A stretch of DNA of 64,000 nt. It comes from Tetranychus cinnabarinus (lineage: Eukaryota; Arthropoda; Arachnida; Trombidiformes; Tetranychidae). The notes beneath the pieces are model-generated. The model had not been told where the DNA came from, made no database searches, and saw only the letters and a list, made by a program, of their open reading frames with translations. This document shows, piece after piece, positions 12,801-24,229 of the stretch (its first letter is position 1; each line of letters starts with the position of its first letter). The position numbers and the translations under genes are program-made. The DNA lies in the NCBI GenBank assembly GCA_022266195.1, contig WHVY01000001.1, positions 13,578,001 to 13,642,000 on the forward strand, written 5' to 3'.

Positions 12801-15055
12801 ACACTCCTTTGACAAGTTTTGTCATTAGACCTGCTGATTCCAAGATGTTTCTTGATAAAAATCTTAAACCTCGAATTACGGTTCGTCTAAAGACATTATC
12901 TTCTGAAGGTTACAACAATCCACAATGTGGTTACTGGGTTTCAGGATCAACCAGTAAAAGTCGATCAAACTCTCAATATGAGTCTAAATTTGGTAAATGG
13001 TCAACCCGTGGCTGTGAAATTACCGGTATTTTCCCACCAACTAAACTTCGCCGATCTTTTACTTATATCAATTGTACCTGTGATCGGATAGCTCCTATTG
13101 GTGTTTTAATGGACACAACTTCATCAAAGATTTATGTCGAAGAATCTTATGTTTTAAGTGTTTCCACTCTTGCTGGAATCTCCTTGTCACTGGTAATTCT
13201 GTTGATAACTCTTTTCCTTCTCTCGGTTATTCGAGGGGTTCAAACTAACAGCAATAGTATTCATCGAAACATTGTAATCTCAATGATTGCCGCTCAAACA
13301 ATTTTCATGGTAGCAATGAAATTAAGAAATTCTCTTACTCAACGAGGATTCCCTTGTACAATGGTTGCAATAAGTTTACATTATACTTTTCTTTGTGAAT
13401 TTTCTTGGATTTTTGTTGAATCCATTCATCTTTATCGTATGTTGACCGAAATTCGAGACATTAATCATGGTTCTATGAGATTTTATTATTTCGTTGGTTA
13501 TGCTTTACCAGCTATTATAGTTGGATTGGCTGTTGGAGTCAAAGCAGACCAATATGGACATTATTTATTCTGTTGGCTTTCAATTTACGAAGGTGTCATC
13601 TGGAGTATGATTGGACCAATAGCGGCATTTTCCTTTGTCTCTGTCATTATCTTTGCTTTAGCTCTTCGAGCAAGCATTCAAATCAAAGAGACTGTCTCTG
13701 ATTATGGTAACCTTAGAACGTTACTTTGGCTCAGTATTATACTTTTACCGGTCCTTGGATCTACCTGGATACTTGCACTCTTAGCCTCGAATGATACTTT
13801 GGAAGAATTCAATTTAGGATTCGTGATACTTTGCATCATATCATCTTTTTACATTTTCATTGGCTATTGTCTTGTCAATCGAAGAGTCAGACAAAATATT
13901 AAAATCACTTGGTACCGATTAAAAGGGATCAAATCAAATAATTTGGAAGAAAGTATTAGTGGAACAAGAACATCATTAGCTGGCAAAACTCCTATCGGTG
14001 TTATTAATCCTCTTCAAGGTGCTCATCTTGACGTTTTACACAGTCGAGGCTTTGGTATATCTACTTCATCAACAACAAGTCGATCAACGGCAACAAAAAC
14101 ATCTTCAAGTCCTTATAGATCGGATGTTCCTAGTGGTATATCGCCTTCCGTTAGATCACATCCCAAGAGTCGCCATCATCGTAAAGGTATTCGTGGCCGT
14201 CGTGCTGGACGAATGGGTTCGGAATCAGAAAGTGAAATGAGTTATCAGCCTTCTTTTGATTTGGCATCTAGTCACTCATCCGATGAAGAAGAAGCTGAAG
14301 CTATTGATGCACCAGAGCAAAATCATATAAATATCATGAGGCAACAATCAATGGCGGGTGAACCAGATGATCATACAAATGGACTGGTTGTTTCAGCCTC
14401 TGAACAACATCACTTATCCCATCCACAATTTGTTGATCAAAAAAGATGGGGTTCATTCGGTATGAATATTAGACAACCTCCAACTTTAACAATGGAGCCT
14501 CCAACACTTGAAGGCGTCCCATACTTACCACAACGACCATACAGTCGTTCAAATATACTAGCCATGGGACTACCTGAACCCGTTCCATTATACGACAATT
14601 CACCTGACATGAACATATCACAAGATGAAGGCTTATCACCGGGTTATAATGAAGAAAACGGTGAACCTTGTATTCAAGGAGCTCCTCAAGTTCACCAAAG
14701 GTACGACAGCTTACCCGTCCATGGTATGATGGCCAATTTAGATTCAGATCATAAAGAGATTAATAGTGTTGGCGTGCCACATGAAAGACACAATACACCA
14801 AGTCAGATGGAGGCTGAAGAAAGTGAGATTGGTCCTCAAATATATTCACGTCAATCTCGAACGGAGTCTGATTCCGTTAATTCTCAAGAGGATTTAACAA
14901 ACAATCCATATGGATACATACCAAGTCAAAATAATCCTCATTTTACTCAAGCTGCTATGTCATCCAATTCACCTCGAGGAGTTAATACACCACCAACAGA
15001 CATTCAAAAATCTAAATCACACTCATCGTCTTCATCATCATTATCTCATGGCTAG
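3813..15055 (+). CDS. stan: Starry night / flamingo: cadherin EGF LAG seven-pass receptor
   Basis: Proposed exons 3813-3909, 4611-7660, 7994-8146, 8999-9173 and 9645-15055 give about 2961 aa. Exon 1 is a signal peptide (MKMKFKLILIYLFSVF) ending in phase 1 at GTAAGA. It fits the AAAAG acceptor at 4610, but this join is the least certain. Order: RLRRDAP; nine cadherin repeats (about residues 45-1045; DVNDNxP linkers, with the fifth degenerate, DANTHRP); membrane-proximal linker (exon 3, LSISFSARIPD); EGF (exon 4); EGF, LamG, EGF, LamG, two EGFs and laminin-type EGFs (about 1165-1860); hormone-receptor domain GCPRSYAEGIWWERG; GAIN; GPS (about 2249-2313); seven TM helices (about 2330-2567); and a tail of about 390 aa. 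The family mediates homophilic adhesion in planar cell polarity with Frizzled and Van Gogh, and guides axons. The last 5.4-kb exon is unusually large. The usual GPS cleavage triplet H-L-T/S reads R-I-A here. Confidence 0.93.
7661..9644 (+). other. Introns 2-4 of starry night
   Basis: Three introns (7661-7993, 8147-8998, 9174-9644). Open frames inside them, such as one at 8558-8782, show no domain and end at no splice signal. The first intron follows an A-rich frame that reads through the donor as lysine-rich sequence to 7759; this is a read-through artefact and not coding. Confidence 0.7.
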
Positions 15056-16480
15056 TGAAAAATGCACGATTTTAAGTTGGAAGTACAAATCCTCATTATT
15101 TGATCTACTGTGTAAATTACTCAGTGCATATTTTGTATATCTTTTTGATGGCCTACAATCCCAGTGATAATCATTAATTGCACCAAACTATCTCAAAATT
15201 AAGAATAGCATCTTGTTAAAATTAAGGATTCACCTCAAGAATTTATATTTCTAACTTGATAATCCTTCAATCGCCTTTTTTATCTTACTTATCAACTCAT
15301 TCAAATAATATCCTGACTAAAACACAGGCATATGCATTTAAAAACGACTAATTGCAATACAATGAGACCAAATTTACATTAGTTTCCTCTAAGCTTTATA
15401 TCTACTTCAATCAAATCAATGGATCTGTAACTGATAAATTGAGCACTTTTCTTTGTAATTTTTGATAATCTCAACAATCCCGGTTGAAAAACACGCACTT
15501 AGGTCGATTATTTTAACAAAATGTAAACGACTAGACTGCCATTAGTTGAATCAGTTGTTTACAGGCAATTATTGTAAAAATATTTTACGATTGAAGAATG
15601 CCTTCAAAAAATTGATTGTAATAACTTACAATTTAAAAGCACAATTAACCACGTTTCAACCAAGTCTCAAGACTTTAATGTCTAATACCTTTGCTTGATA
15701 ATCAAGTTTCATTGTATTATTTAATGTAATACTCTTTCATCCTTAATTTATTAATTCATCTATCAACATTTAATTTGCTTGCCATATATTTACAAATGTA
15801 TATTTGTGTATTTTTAATAATTTTCATCGTTTGTTTTTATGTAAAGAAACCAATTTAAGCTTGAAAGCTTCAAAATTCATAATAAATAATTTGATTATTG
15901 ATGCCTTTCTTGACTCCGTTTTTTACTTTTCATTACCTCAACATATCAAAACAAAATTATTTCAATATCATTGTCTAATGATTTTAAAATCAACAATAAA
16001 AAGTCATAAGATTGAACCAGATATCAAATGGGTAACCCAAATAACAAGGAAAGCGTTCAGATTCAGAGGACTTTCAAGAAATTTGAAACTGGGTAAGAAA
16101 ATAATTTGCATCATTTACTGCCCCATAAATGGTTTTAAATCAAATAGAGGTTGAATCCAAGTTAAAAGTAATGAAAACATCCAACCTGAGACATGTCAAA
16201 TTGTTCAATGTTAGCAATTGTTTTGAGGAAAAAATGAGATCCGTAAATAACATAATAGCTTTATTATTATATTGAAAAGATGAAAGGCAAATGATGATGT
16301 TGGAAATGATAAACCTGAAGGATCGTCTCTAGATGAACAATTGTCATCTCAATTTGGTTTCACTTCATGAACCAACAATCAAGCACCAAAACATGATCTC
16401 ATTTTATTTTGGCACAAATCTTTCTGTCCTTTAATCCACAAATTTTATAACACTTTTCATCTTCTTGAGATCAGTAAGGT
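15056..16480. other. 3' UTR of starry night and spacer
   Basis: AT-rich non-coding sequence after the stan stop at 15053-15055. A 116-codon open frame at 15804-16154 has no recognisable motif and is rejected. Nothing else can be supported before the TATA box at 16481. Confidence 0.5.
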
Positions 16481-16488
16481 TATATAAA
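16481..16488 (+). promoter_or_regulatory. TATA box of the micropeptide ORF
   Basis: TATATAAA is one of the few consensus TATA boxes in the window, in the context GGTTATATAAATGCAGC. It lies about 130 nt before the ATG at 16617, which would put transcription start near 16510-16515 and leave a 5' UTR of about 100 nt. Confidence 0.45.
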
Positions 16489-16616
16489 TGCAGCAAATTT
16501 ACAAATCAACTTAATTTGTCAAATTAACTTAGTTCATACAACTTGAGATCATTCTGAACATCAATTTTGCTTTTTGTGTTTCAAATTGTAAACTTGATTT
16601 TCAATTGTTTTTCACC

Positions 16617-16703
16617 ATGAAACCTGCAGTCTTGTGCTTTTCATCCTTCTTCGTTCTCATTCTCATCATTTACTTATTGGCCATTAACTTTATTCGGGAT
16701 TAA
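16617..16703 (+). CDS. Candidate 28-aa sarcolamban-like transmembrane micropeptide
   Basis: A 29-codon frame with a favourable start context (TTCACCATGA) encodes a 28-residue peptide. It begins MKPAVLCFSSFFVLILI, continues hydrophobic to about residue 25, and ends in INFIRD. Length, a short polar head and one membrane helix match the SERCA-regulating micropeptides of arthropods (sarcolamban). The CFSSFFVL segment resembles the LFTTFxIL core of that family as I remember it. A TATA box lies about 130 nt upstream and an AATAAA at 17094-17099 could end the transcript. It sits alone in an otherwise empty 2.2-kb stretch. A chance ORF of 29 codons is common in AT-rich DNA, so only the pattern and the promoter argue for it. 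If real, the expected place of action is the sarcoplasmic or endoplasmic reticulum membrane, on the calcium pump. Confidence 0.5.
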   Translation: MKPAVLCFSSFFVLILIIYLLAINFIRD

Positions 16704-17303
16704 TTTTTGGATTAAATCTATTTCCAACAATCCAACAATTTATTAACATCTGGAAGTATGCAACTCACTAATTCAAATTTGATAAAGGTTTAACAATTTG
16801 TCAATTCAAAGTAAGTCGATTTCAATGATTTAATGTCCATACATCTTTGATTAGTCTTTGATTTTTATTTTCCTAGAAATTTAAGACAAGTTTAATCAAT
16901 TCAGTTCTTGTTTAAATTAGTGATCAATCATCCATACTTTATTAGAGGCTCAACAAATGGTCTAAATTGTTATATTTCCAGTCAAAGATGGATCATGTGA
17001 AGTTAACCAAATTCAAACCAAAACTCAACAGGAAAATACGAATCTAAAAAATCTGGTAAAATTATTGAACCAAAAAACCCAATCTGGAAATGCAATAAAA
17101 TCAACCAGAAAGTGAACTTGGATTAAAACAAAACCCAAAATAATAGATTGAAATATTTTAATAGTCAACATTAATGTAAACAATCATATAATATCCGTAA
17201 AAATAAAGCTTTATTTATGTTAACAATAAAATCATTGTCTCTTCACTTGATTTAAGATTGAATTGTTTCTATTTAAACGTATAACTGTAACTCAAGATCG
17301 AAG
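16704..17303. other. Putative 3' UTR and spacer
   Basis: AT-rich, with AATAAA at 17094-17099 and another AATAAA near 17200. No coding exon is visible. Confidence 0.4.
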
Positions 17304-17867
17304 ATGGCGAGTCCTTCATCCAGACCCGTGATTGCGGCAAGATTAAATCGGATCAAATCCATTTTAATAGATGACCAAGAGAAATGGCCAAGATCTCGTA
17401 AATGTCTTGCAGCATTTTCCTTCACTCTAATTTGGTACAATTTAGACAATTACCTTGAATTTTCATCTCATCATATTGTTGCATTTATTTTCGTCTGTGT
17501 ATTAACTTTGCTTGTCATAATTTACCCTCTTCAAAGCGCTTTGAAAATTTGCTTTTGGCTTTTATTTGTTTGTATTATTTGGTATAGCACTTTATTTCAA
17601 ATTGATTATCGGATTTATAACTCTGGAATTATCGCAAAGTTTAGATTTAAGGAATCAATAAGGAAATATCCATTCCATTATTTTGTCAAAAGACTCTTTC
17701 ATATCTACCTTTTTGTTGTTTGTTTAATCAGTTGTGGTAGTTATCTCGATGATTATCCCACGAGCGATCTTATTATAGCGAAAAGATGCTTAGTCTCATC
17801 ATATGCTAACTTCAAGAATTCATTTCGAAAACAACGAAGACAAGAAACTGATGACCAAAACATGTAA
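17304..17867 (+). CDS. Unrecognised multi-pass membrane protein
   Basis: A 187-codon frame starting MASPSSRPVIAARLNRIKS in a good start context (AAGATGG). It has a polar N-terminus of about 40 residues, hydrophobic segments near residues 43-60, 62-78, 80-100 and 130-147, and a basic C-terminus ending RKQRRQETDDQNM. The layout (polar head with a conserved-looking W before paired hairpin helices, basic tail) recalls small ER-shaping proteins such as ARL6IP1, about 200 aa, but I see no convincing sequence match and do not assign it. A single exon is sufficient; no intron is needed. Confidence 0.6.
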   Translation: MASPSSRPVIAARLNRIKSILIDDQEKWPRSRKCLAAFSFTLIWYNLDNYLEFSSHHIVAFIFVCVLTLLVIIYPLQSALKICFWLLFVCIIWYSTLFQIDYRIYNSGIIAKFRFKESIRKYPFHYFVKRLFHIYLFVVCLISCGSYLDDYPTSDLIIAKRCLVSSYANFKNSFRKQRRQETDDQNM

Positions 17868-18287
17868 ACCATTCAATGTATTTAATTTGGTCATATAAGT
17901 GACCGATCGATCAAATCAATATGAAAAATTGCGGTCTAGGACAAACAAAAGTAAAGATCATAACAAATACAGTGATTAAATTAATGGATAGACAAATTGA
18001 TTATAAATGATTTGGTCAAAATTGTGACAAAATAACCCAAAACTAGGTTAATGAAAATTTTTTGTTTCTTATCCTAGACCTTCAATCTTACCCAAAGTCT
18101 TGGCTGTTAATGAAAATGTATTTTTGCTTGGGAGTCAAATTGACTAGAAACAATCATTTGATTGCTGTACAATGAAAGTACAATATTAATGACCAATTTA
18201 GTTTAATGAATTGTTAACATTAAAATACGTTTTGTAAAGAAAACAAAATTCACAATTTATTGTTGTTTAAATAAACTTGATTACAAA

Positions 18288-20483
18288 ATGGTTAAAATTA
18301 GTGCTGGATTTTTGCTTATTTGTCTAACTGTGATTGTTCAACGTAATTTTGTGCATACTACTTCTTTACCAATCAACACAACAGCAATTAGACAATCACG
18401 GATAACAAATTGGCTTCAACGCTGGAACTTCAATCGTTTCACTGAATTGTTGCCCTCATTTCCAGATTTAGTGTCATTAATCAGTTCAGTTATTGGACCC
18501 ATTGGTTTAACAAGCTATTCACTGACAACTGTTCTTCCAGCAGTAGTTAAGCCAGATTATGATTATATTATTGTTGGTGGAGGAACAGCGGGTTCAGTAT
18601 TGGCTAACAGATTGTCGGAAGATGGTAAAAGTCGAGTTTTGCTTCTCGAGGCTGGTGTTAAAGAACCTGATATCAATTCAATTCCATTCATGAATCAATT
18701 GCTTCGCAAAACTGACACTGATTGGTCATATCAATCAACTCCTCAGCTTCGTTCAGGTTTAGGCTTGAAAGGTCATCAAATTCCCATTTCTCGAGGTAAA
18801 ATGATTGGCGGTAGTTCAAGTCAAGGGTTCATGATTTATGCAAGAGGTTCACCTAAAGATTATGATAGATGGAAATCTGTTGGAGTAAATGGTTGGTCGT
18901 TTGCCGATGTTTTCCCATATTTTGTCAAATCGGAAGGAGCTTCATCGCTTTGGGATTTTGAACCAGGATATCATGGATTAACTGGTCGTTTAAAGGTTTC
19001 CCAGTATTCATCCGCTTTGAATGTAGAGACGTCCATTCTTGGAGCAATTAGAGAGGCTGGCTGGCTTATTGGTGATTATAATGGTAAAAATCAGACAGCT
19101 TTTGCTTTCTCACAGTTTACTATTGATGAAGGAAATCGAGTTTCTGCTGGAAAAGCGTATCTATCTGATGCGTCTGCCAGGCCCAATCTTGACGTTTGTT
19201 TAGAGTCTCATGTGCTAAGGATATTATTTGACGATAAGAAAGTTGCTACTGGTGTTGAATTCAAATCTTCCGGCAACTATTATTCAGTCTCAGTAACAAA
19301 AGAGATCATCCTTTCAGCTGGAGCTATTAACACACCACAGATTTTAATGCTGTCGGGAATTGGGCCCAAAGAACATCTGGAAATGCACGGAATTAAAGTT
19401 ATCGTTAATGCACCAGGAGTTGGACAAAATTTGCAAGACCATCCAATGACCATGATACCTTTTTTAACAGAAAAAGGATCTAGTTTTGTGTATAGTCGAG
19501 TATTTGAATTGTTCAACAATATTTATAAGTATGTTATTGAGCGTAAAGGTACTCTCGCCAGTCCGGGAACAAATATTGTCGGTTTTTATCGAACCAAATA
19601 TGCAGATGATCGCCCTGATATACAGTTTCAGATTGAAGGGACAGCCTTTGGAGGATCATATCCGACTGCCTTTTTAGGTAAAACAATTATACACCTTTAA
19701 TCAATCTAAGATGATGATAGCATGATCTATGATAGCAACTATTGCGTTGAAAATTGAAGCTAACAATATTCATTCTCGTCCATTTCTCATTATTTGAAAA
19801 GACTGATACAAAATTAAAAGGAGTTTGAAATGAGTAAATAATTTATTTAAATCATATTTGTGATAATGTATTTTGTGGTTTCTTATTTTTTAGGTTCATT
19901 GTACAATTTTAGGCAAGAGCTGGTGGATCGATATTTAGCTCCTAACACTCGTTTAGATGGTTTTACAATTTATCCCGTATTATTACACCCAAAGAGCAAA
20001 GGTTCTGTCAAATTGGCTTCAAGTAATCCTCTTGATCCTCCTTTGGTTGATTTCAATTTTTACGAGAATGACCGAGACATTGAACGTTTGGTTGAGGGTT
20101 GTAAACAAGCTGTCCGAATCGCTTCAATGCCTTCACTTATCCGAATTAATTCACGACGTTTTCCTGGTTCACCTGGATTATGTGGCCAATATGAGTTTAT
20201 AACAGATGAATATTTTAAATGTTATATACAAACAATAACACTAACAAATAATCATCCAGTCGGGACTGTGAGGATGGGATCTCAAGATGATAAAATGTCT
20301 CCGTTAGATAATAAACTGAAAGTAAAAGGAGTTGAAAAACTTCGAGTTGTTGATGCATCCGTTATTCCAGAGATTGTTTCAGGAAATTTAAATGGCCCGA
20401 TAGTTATGATCGCCGAAAAAGCAGCAGATATTATACTCGACCGTCCAGGCTTAAAAGCCCAAAGTCCGCCTATTAAAATTTGA
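18288..20483 (+). CDS. GMC oxidoreductase (glucose dehydrogenase-like flavoenzyme)
   Basis: Exons 18288-19677 and 19894-20483 join in phase 1 over a 216-nt intron (donor AG|GTAAAA, acceptor TTTTTTAG), giving 659 aa. An N-terminal hydrophobic signal (ISAGFLLICLTVIVQ) precedes the FAD-binding fold: YDYIIVGGGTAGSVLANRL, then LLLEAG, the GMC signature 1 region (GGSSSQGFMIYARGS) and signature 2 (LSAGAINTPQILMLSGIGP). Near the C-terminus NNHPVGTVRMG supplies the catalytic His, and VVDASVIPEIVSGNLNGP the second active-site pair (Asn where many members have His or Asn). Members oxidise sugars or other alcohols with FAD; insect paralogues act in cuticle, immunity or ecdysteroid metabolism, and the substrate cannot be read from sequence. 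The signal peptide suggests secretion or an extracellular-facing enzyme. The gene is convergent with sDscam gene A. Confidence 0.93.
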
Positions 20484-21247
20484 AGCTGTTATAAATAACC
20501 AATCCTTATGAAACTTTTTTAAGCAATTATAAAAATCAGCCCATGAAAGATTAATAGATAACCACAATGTGATCTTATCTTTAGAATGCAACTAAAAGCC
20601 GTTTTACTGCTGAAATAAGGTTAATTAAAGTTTAGTTAATTAAACATCCAATGTTTGGCTTTTGGTAATTTATGTTCACGATAATTCTGGTCAACCTGCA
20701 AATGAGCTTTAAGTTTTTCTAATCAAATGTTAAACAAGTGGAAGCAATCAATCAATGCATGCTTTATTGAACGGTAATACATTGGATTATAGTCTTAATC
20801 GGCTAAAGTTTCACTAGAACTTGTAAAAGATTGTAAACAATTTAAATTTAAGTAATACAATGTAAGAATGTAAAAGTGAGAACATCATGTAATGATAATG
20901 GTATAAATCAAAATTTTGTAAAGATTTGCATGTAGATCAATGAATGTAATTGATAATAACATTGAACATGAAAATCAAAATCATAAGTCACAAAAAAAAG
21001 ACTGAAATTAGTTGAACAGTTAAGAGAGATTAAATTAATGTGACAATAGCATTTTCGGAAATAAATAAATTAATAATGAGAAAAAATGCAGTAAATTGAT
21101 ACATTAGCTGCTATGACTAAGAAATATACGAAGGAAATGCGTATCATAGTTGTTTATGTGATTATTAAGTGCATTAAATGTTGAAGATATAAAGTGAAGG
21201 AAAAGTGAGTAAAACGTCTACGTTTCTAAATTACGAATGAAATGAGA
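20484..21247. other. Convergent intergenic region (3' UTRs)
   Basis: Lies between two convergent stop codons, that of the GMC oxidoreductase at 20483 and that of sDscam A at 21248. It is AT-rich with no coding exon and must contain both 3' UTRs. Confidence 0.6.
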
Positions 21248-22890
21248 TTATTGTGGATAATCATAGAAATGACGATTATCAGTCAATGTTGAATTTCGTT
21301 TTTCTGTTCCGATAGGAATCTTAGAGTATGGCGTTGGCAGTTGACCATTATATGCATCCTCGCAAGGTCCAGTAGTAACCAATGACATTGTTTTATCATG
21401 ATCAACGAATCTCTGAACTGTTCCAAAAGTAGTTCCAGTGGCTCGATTATGAGCCAAAATTCCTGTCTGGGAAGCTTGACAAAACTCGAAATTGGATTTG
21501 GCTGAAGCATCCAAGCGTGCTTTTTTGACAAACACAAATGCAATGACAATAACAATGATAATGGAAGCAATGCTGATAGTAATTGCTGGGAAGTAAACCA
21601 TTTCACCAAAAGATGATGATCCAGGGCCCAGGAGAGAAGTTGAATCAAATGGGCCAGAGATGGATGATAAATCATTCAAAGATCGAGCAGTTTTGGCAGT
21701 GATCATTTGACTTGGGTCACTAATTCCATGTTCATTTGATGCAGTCACGTAAAGTTTATAGACAGTTGAGGGGTTTAGATTGGTCAGAGTGTACTCATTG
21801 GTGTCCTTGCCTTCATAAGTTAAAGCTAATTCATTCCAATCCAAATCACTAAGTTCTTTGAAATGAAGTTGTAACAGTTGGACAGGGGCAGAATCAGCGA
21901 CAATGTTGTACCTCAAATTGAGAGAATCTGATGTTGCTGAAAGTACTTTAAATCTTGGAGCAGGTGGAACATTTCCAAGCAAAGTCTCTACTATTAGCTC
22001 CTGATGCTCAGGTCCATTTCCTGCTGAATTATATGCTTTTATTGTGATAGAGTAAGCTGTTCCTTTAACTAATGAAGTTATCAAATACTCATAAGTATTA
22101 TTATGAGAGGCAGCATCGACAGTTTTAAACGAATGAGGAGACTTGAAATCACCAGCACGACGATAACCGACATAATAGCCTAGTATTTTACCGTTCCACT
22201 TATCTTTAGTTGGTGGTTTCCATGAAACTCTAATGGTTGTTGGACCTCGGGCGATAGCTTGCAAATCAATTGGAGCTCCAGTTGGTTCTTCTTCTCCAGT
22301 TTCAAATTTAATTGTTCTGGAAGGCTGTCCAGGTCCTACCTCATTAACGGCAATAATTTCAGCTTCATATAAGCAACTAGGCTCTAAAGCATTAATCAAA
22401 ACCGAATTCATAGGTAAGGAAACATTAATCTCCCGAAGGCGCTCATTTTGACCTTGCCCAGTGATTTTCCAGTAGCGAACAATGTAACCCAGAATGGGTA
22501 ATGCATTGGAAGCTGGCGGAGCCCAGTTCAAGCTGACACTTCTAGACCATGTTTGCCGGATTTGTAAATTTTGTGGAGCTGGTGGAGCTTCAATAATTGT
22601 AACTCGGATGTTTCTTTCATCTTTGCCAAATTCATTTTCAGCTACACATAGATATGAACCATCATCAACCAAATCAGCTGATCTTACGGTTAGAACACTT
22701 TTTAAACCATCTGTTGTTGGTGAATCTGTGATAGTGTATCGTTGATAACCAGATTTATTGAGAAGTACAGAATCTTTAGACCATTTGATGTTTAATGGTT
22801 TGTCTCCTTCAGCTGAGCATTCCAATTCAAGGGAGGTATCACGTTTGGTGGAGACATAAGTTTTCTTTTCCTTGAATTTAGCCGGGAAAA
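21248..22890 (-). CDS. sDscam gene A: shared constant exon (Ig3, FN3 x3, TM, tail)
   Basis: One 1643-nt exon, entered at the acceptor TATAG (22891-22892) in phase 1 and ending YDYPQ-stop. Order: Ig3 (first ~95 residues; Cys in LELECSAEG and GSYLCVAENEFG), three FN3 domains starting at PPAPQNLQI, GAPIDLQAIARGPTT and PPAPRFKVL, a TM helix (ITISIASIIIVIVIAFVFV) followed by KK, and a tail of about 85 residues. Each cassette A1-A4 ends in phase 1 and can splice here; with A4 the protein is 753 aa (Ig1-Ig2-Ig3-FN1-3-TM). This domain order with two-Ig alternative cassettes is the sDscam-beta type of Chelicerata, cell-surface recognition molecules with many isoforms. The likely mode is one promoter per cassette plus splice choice. 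The whole gene spans 26909-21248. Confidence 0.93.
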
Positions 22891-22978
22891 CTATAGTCAT
22901 GAGAAGATACAAAAGGATAACAAGATATGCATTAGATACGAGATATTCAACAAAAATTCACTGAAAGAAAAATTAATT

Positions 22979-23005
22979 GCTTGAGAGAGGCGCTTTTTTG
23001 TTAAC
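22979..23005 (-). promoter_or_regulatory. Putative docking site of sDscam A
   Basis: In the intron before the constant exon, about 100 nt upstream of its acceptor. The plus strand reads GGCGCTTTTTTG at 22989-23000, the exact reverse complement of the CAAAAAAGCGCC element at the cassettes. In RNA it reads ACAAAAAAGCGCCUCUCUCA followed by AGC. It can pair 12 nt without a gap with the cassette element, and beyond a small internal loop the next AAG can pair with CUU. It is the only copy in this orientation within gene A. Confidence 0.6.
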
Positions 23006-23050
23006 ACATTATTAAAATAATTATTGATATCATTATTTAACCATCTTTAC

Positions 23051-23818
23051 CAACAACTTCAATATAAATAGTCTTTGATATTGGAAAGCCAACAGAATTT
23101 TCTGCTACACATTCATAATTTCCTCTGTTGGAAAGAGAGATAGATTCAAAGATTAGTGAACTTGAATTAATTTGATTAACAACTTGATTATTTTTAATCA
23201 ATCGCCAATATATTTTTGGGATTGGATAACCATTTGCCAAACAATCGACAACTAGTTTTGAGCCAGCAGATACTTTAACATCAACTGGCTCTTTGGTCCA
23301 GAATGGTGGAACTGTGTTTGAAACAAAATCAAAAATTAATTATTCGTCTTGACAATTAGGTGAATGAAGAATAGTTTTCAAACAGGATTTTAAACCTTTC
23401 ATCAGAAGTTTGCTAGTATATGAATCAGTTCCGAATCGATTTCGAGCCAAACAAGTGTAGTTTCCGATGTGTTTACTTTTCAAATTTTTCAACTCAAGAA
23501 AAGAATACATTTCATGATGTTTGATATTAACCTCGTCTTTTGATTCCATTGGATTTCCGTCCTTTAGCCATTCAAATTTTATCGGTTTTTCTCCATTTGA
23601 TACAACACAAGTAACTACCAGAATAGGTTGATTAAGTTTAACTTCATTGGGAAAACTGAAAGGTTCAATGTTTGGCCGACCTGTATAAGGAAGAAAAGAT
23701 TAAAGCTAAAAGCCGAGACGACTTACTTGTTAGTAAATTAATACTAGCCTGTTGCTGTGACAGCTATTAGCATTGTTGATGAAAATACTAAAATTAATAT
23801 AATAGCTTTGAAAGCCAT
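23051..23818 (-). CDS. sDscam A cassette A1 (constant-proximal, divergent)
   Basis: Leader 23749-23818 (MAFKAIILILVFSSTMLIAV), Ig1 23396-23680 (GNYTCLARNRFG), Ig2 23051-23311. It differs from all other cassettes: Ig2 is one 261-nt exon (VVDCLANGYPIPKIYW, RGNYECVAENSVG) instead of two halves, the leader donor would be a GC donor (ACAG|GCTAGT), the Ig1 donor is weak (GTTTAA), and no CAAAAAAGCGCC element follows it. Its last intron (22891-23050) itself contains the docking site. A GTAAGT lies 20 nt beyond the leader but is preceded by an in-frame stop. All exons remain phase 1 and open, so it is probably functional and may be the ancestral or default cassette. Confidence 0.75.
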
Positions 23819-24174
23819 TATTGATATGATTAGTGACATTTTTACACTATTTTTGAATTAAGAGTACAATGAGTTATTGTATGACAGCCATGTTGAGATA
23901 ACCCGCAATTTTCGAAAATGAATAGGACATGCATATTTTGTTGGCATAGCACCAACAAAAAACAATGTATTAATGCCAATTTCTTGTATTTGTGAGCACC
24001 TAAAACGAAACCAATATAAGACTTTACCGTATTAATTATACAAAATATCATTCTATTGAATTAAAATCGAAATGGAGTGAAAAGTAATCGTCAGTACAAG
24101 CTATGAAAATGGACTGATATCATTCCATTAAAATGTGGGGAGTAAAAATATTTGTTTGTCCCACACTTTTCAAC
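23819..24174. other. Spacer upstream of A1
   Basis: The longest gap inside array A. It would contain the A1 promoter; no exon or recognisable element is seen up to the element at 24175. Confidence 0.4.
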
Positions 24175-24229
24175 CAAAAAAGCGCCGATCTGAAAGCTCA
24201 GCTACAATAGTTTATTTTTGAAACATTAC

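Noticed and set aside
15804..16154. 116-codon plus-strand frame downstream of starry night
   Set aside because: No start context, no domain, AT-driven composition, no splice logic; probably chance.
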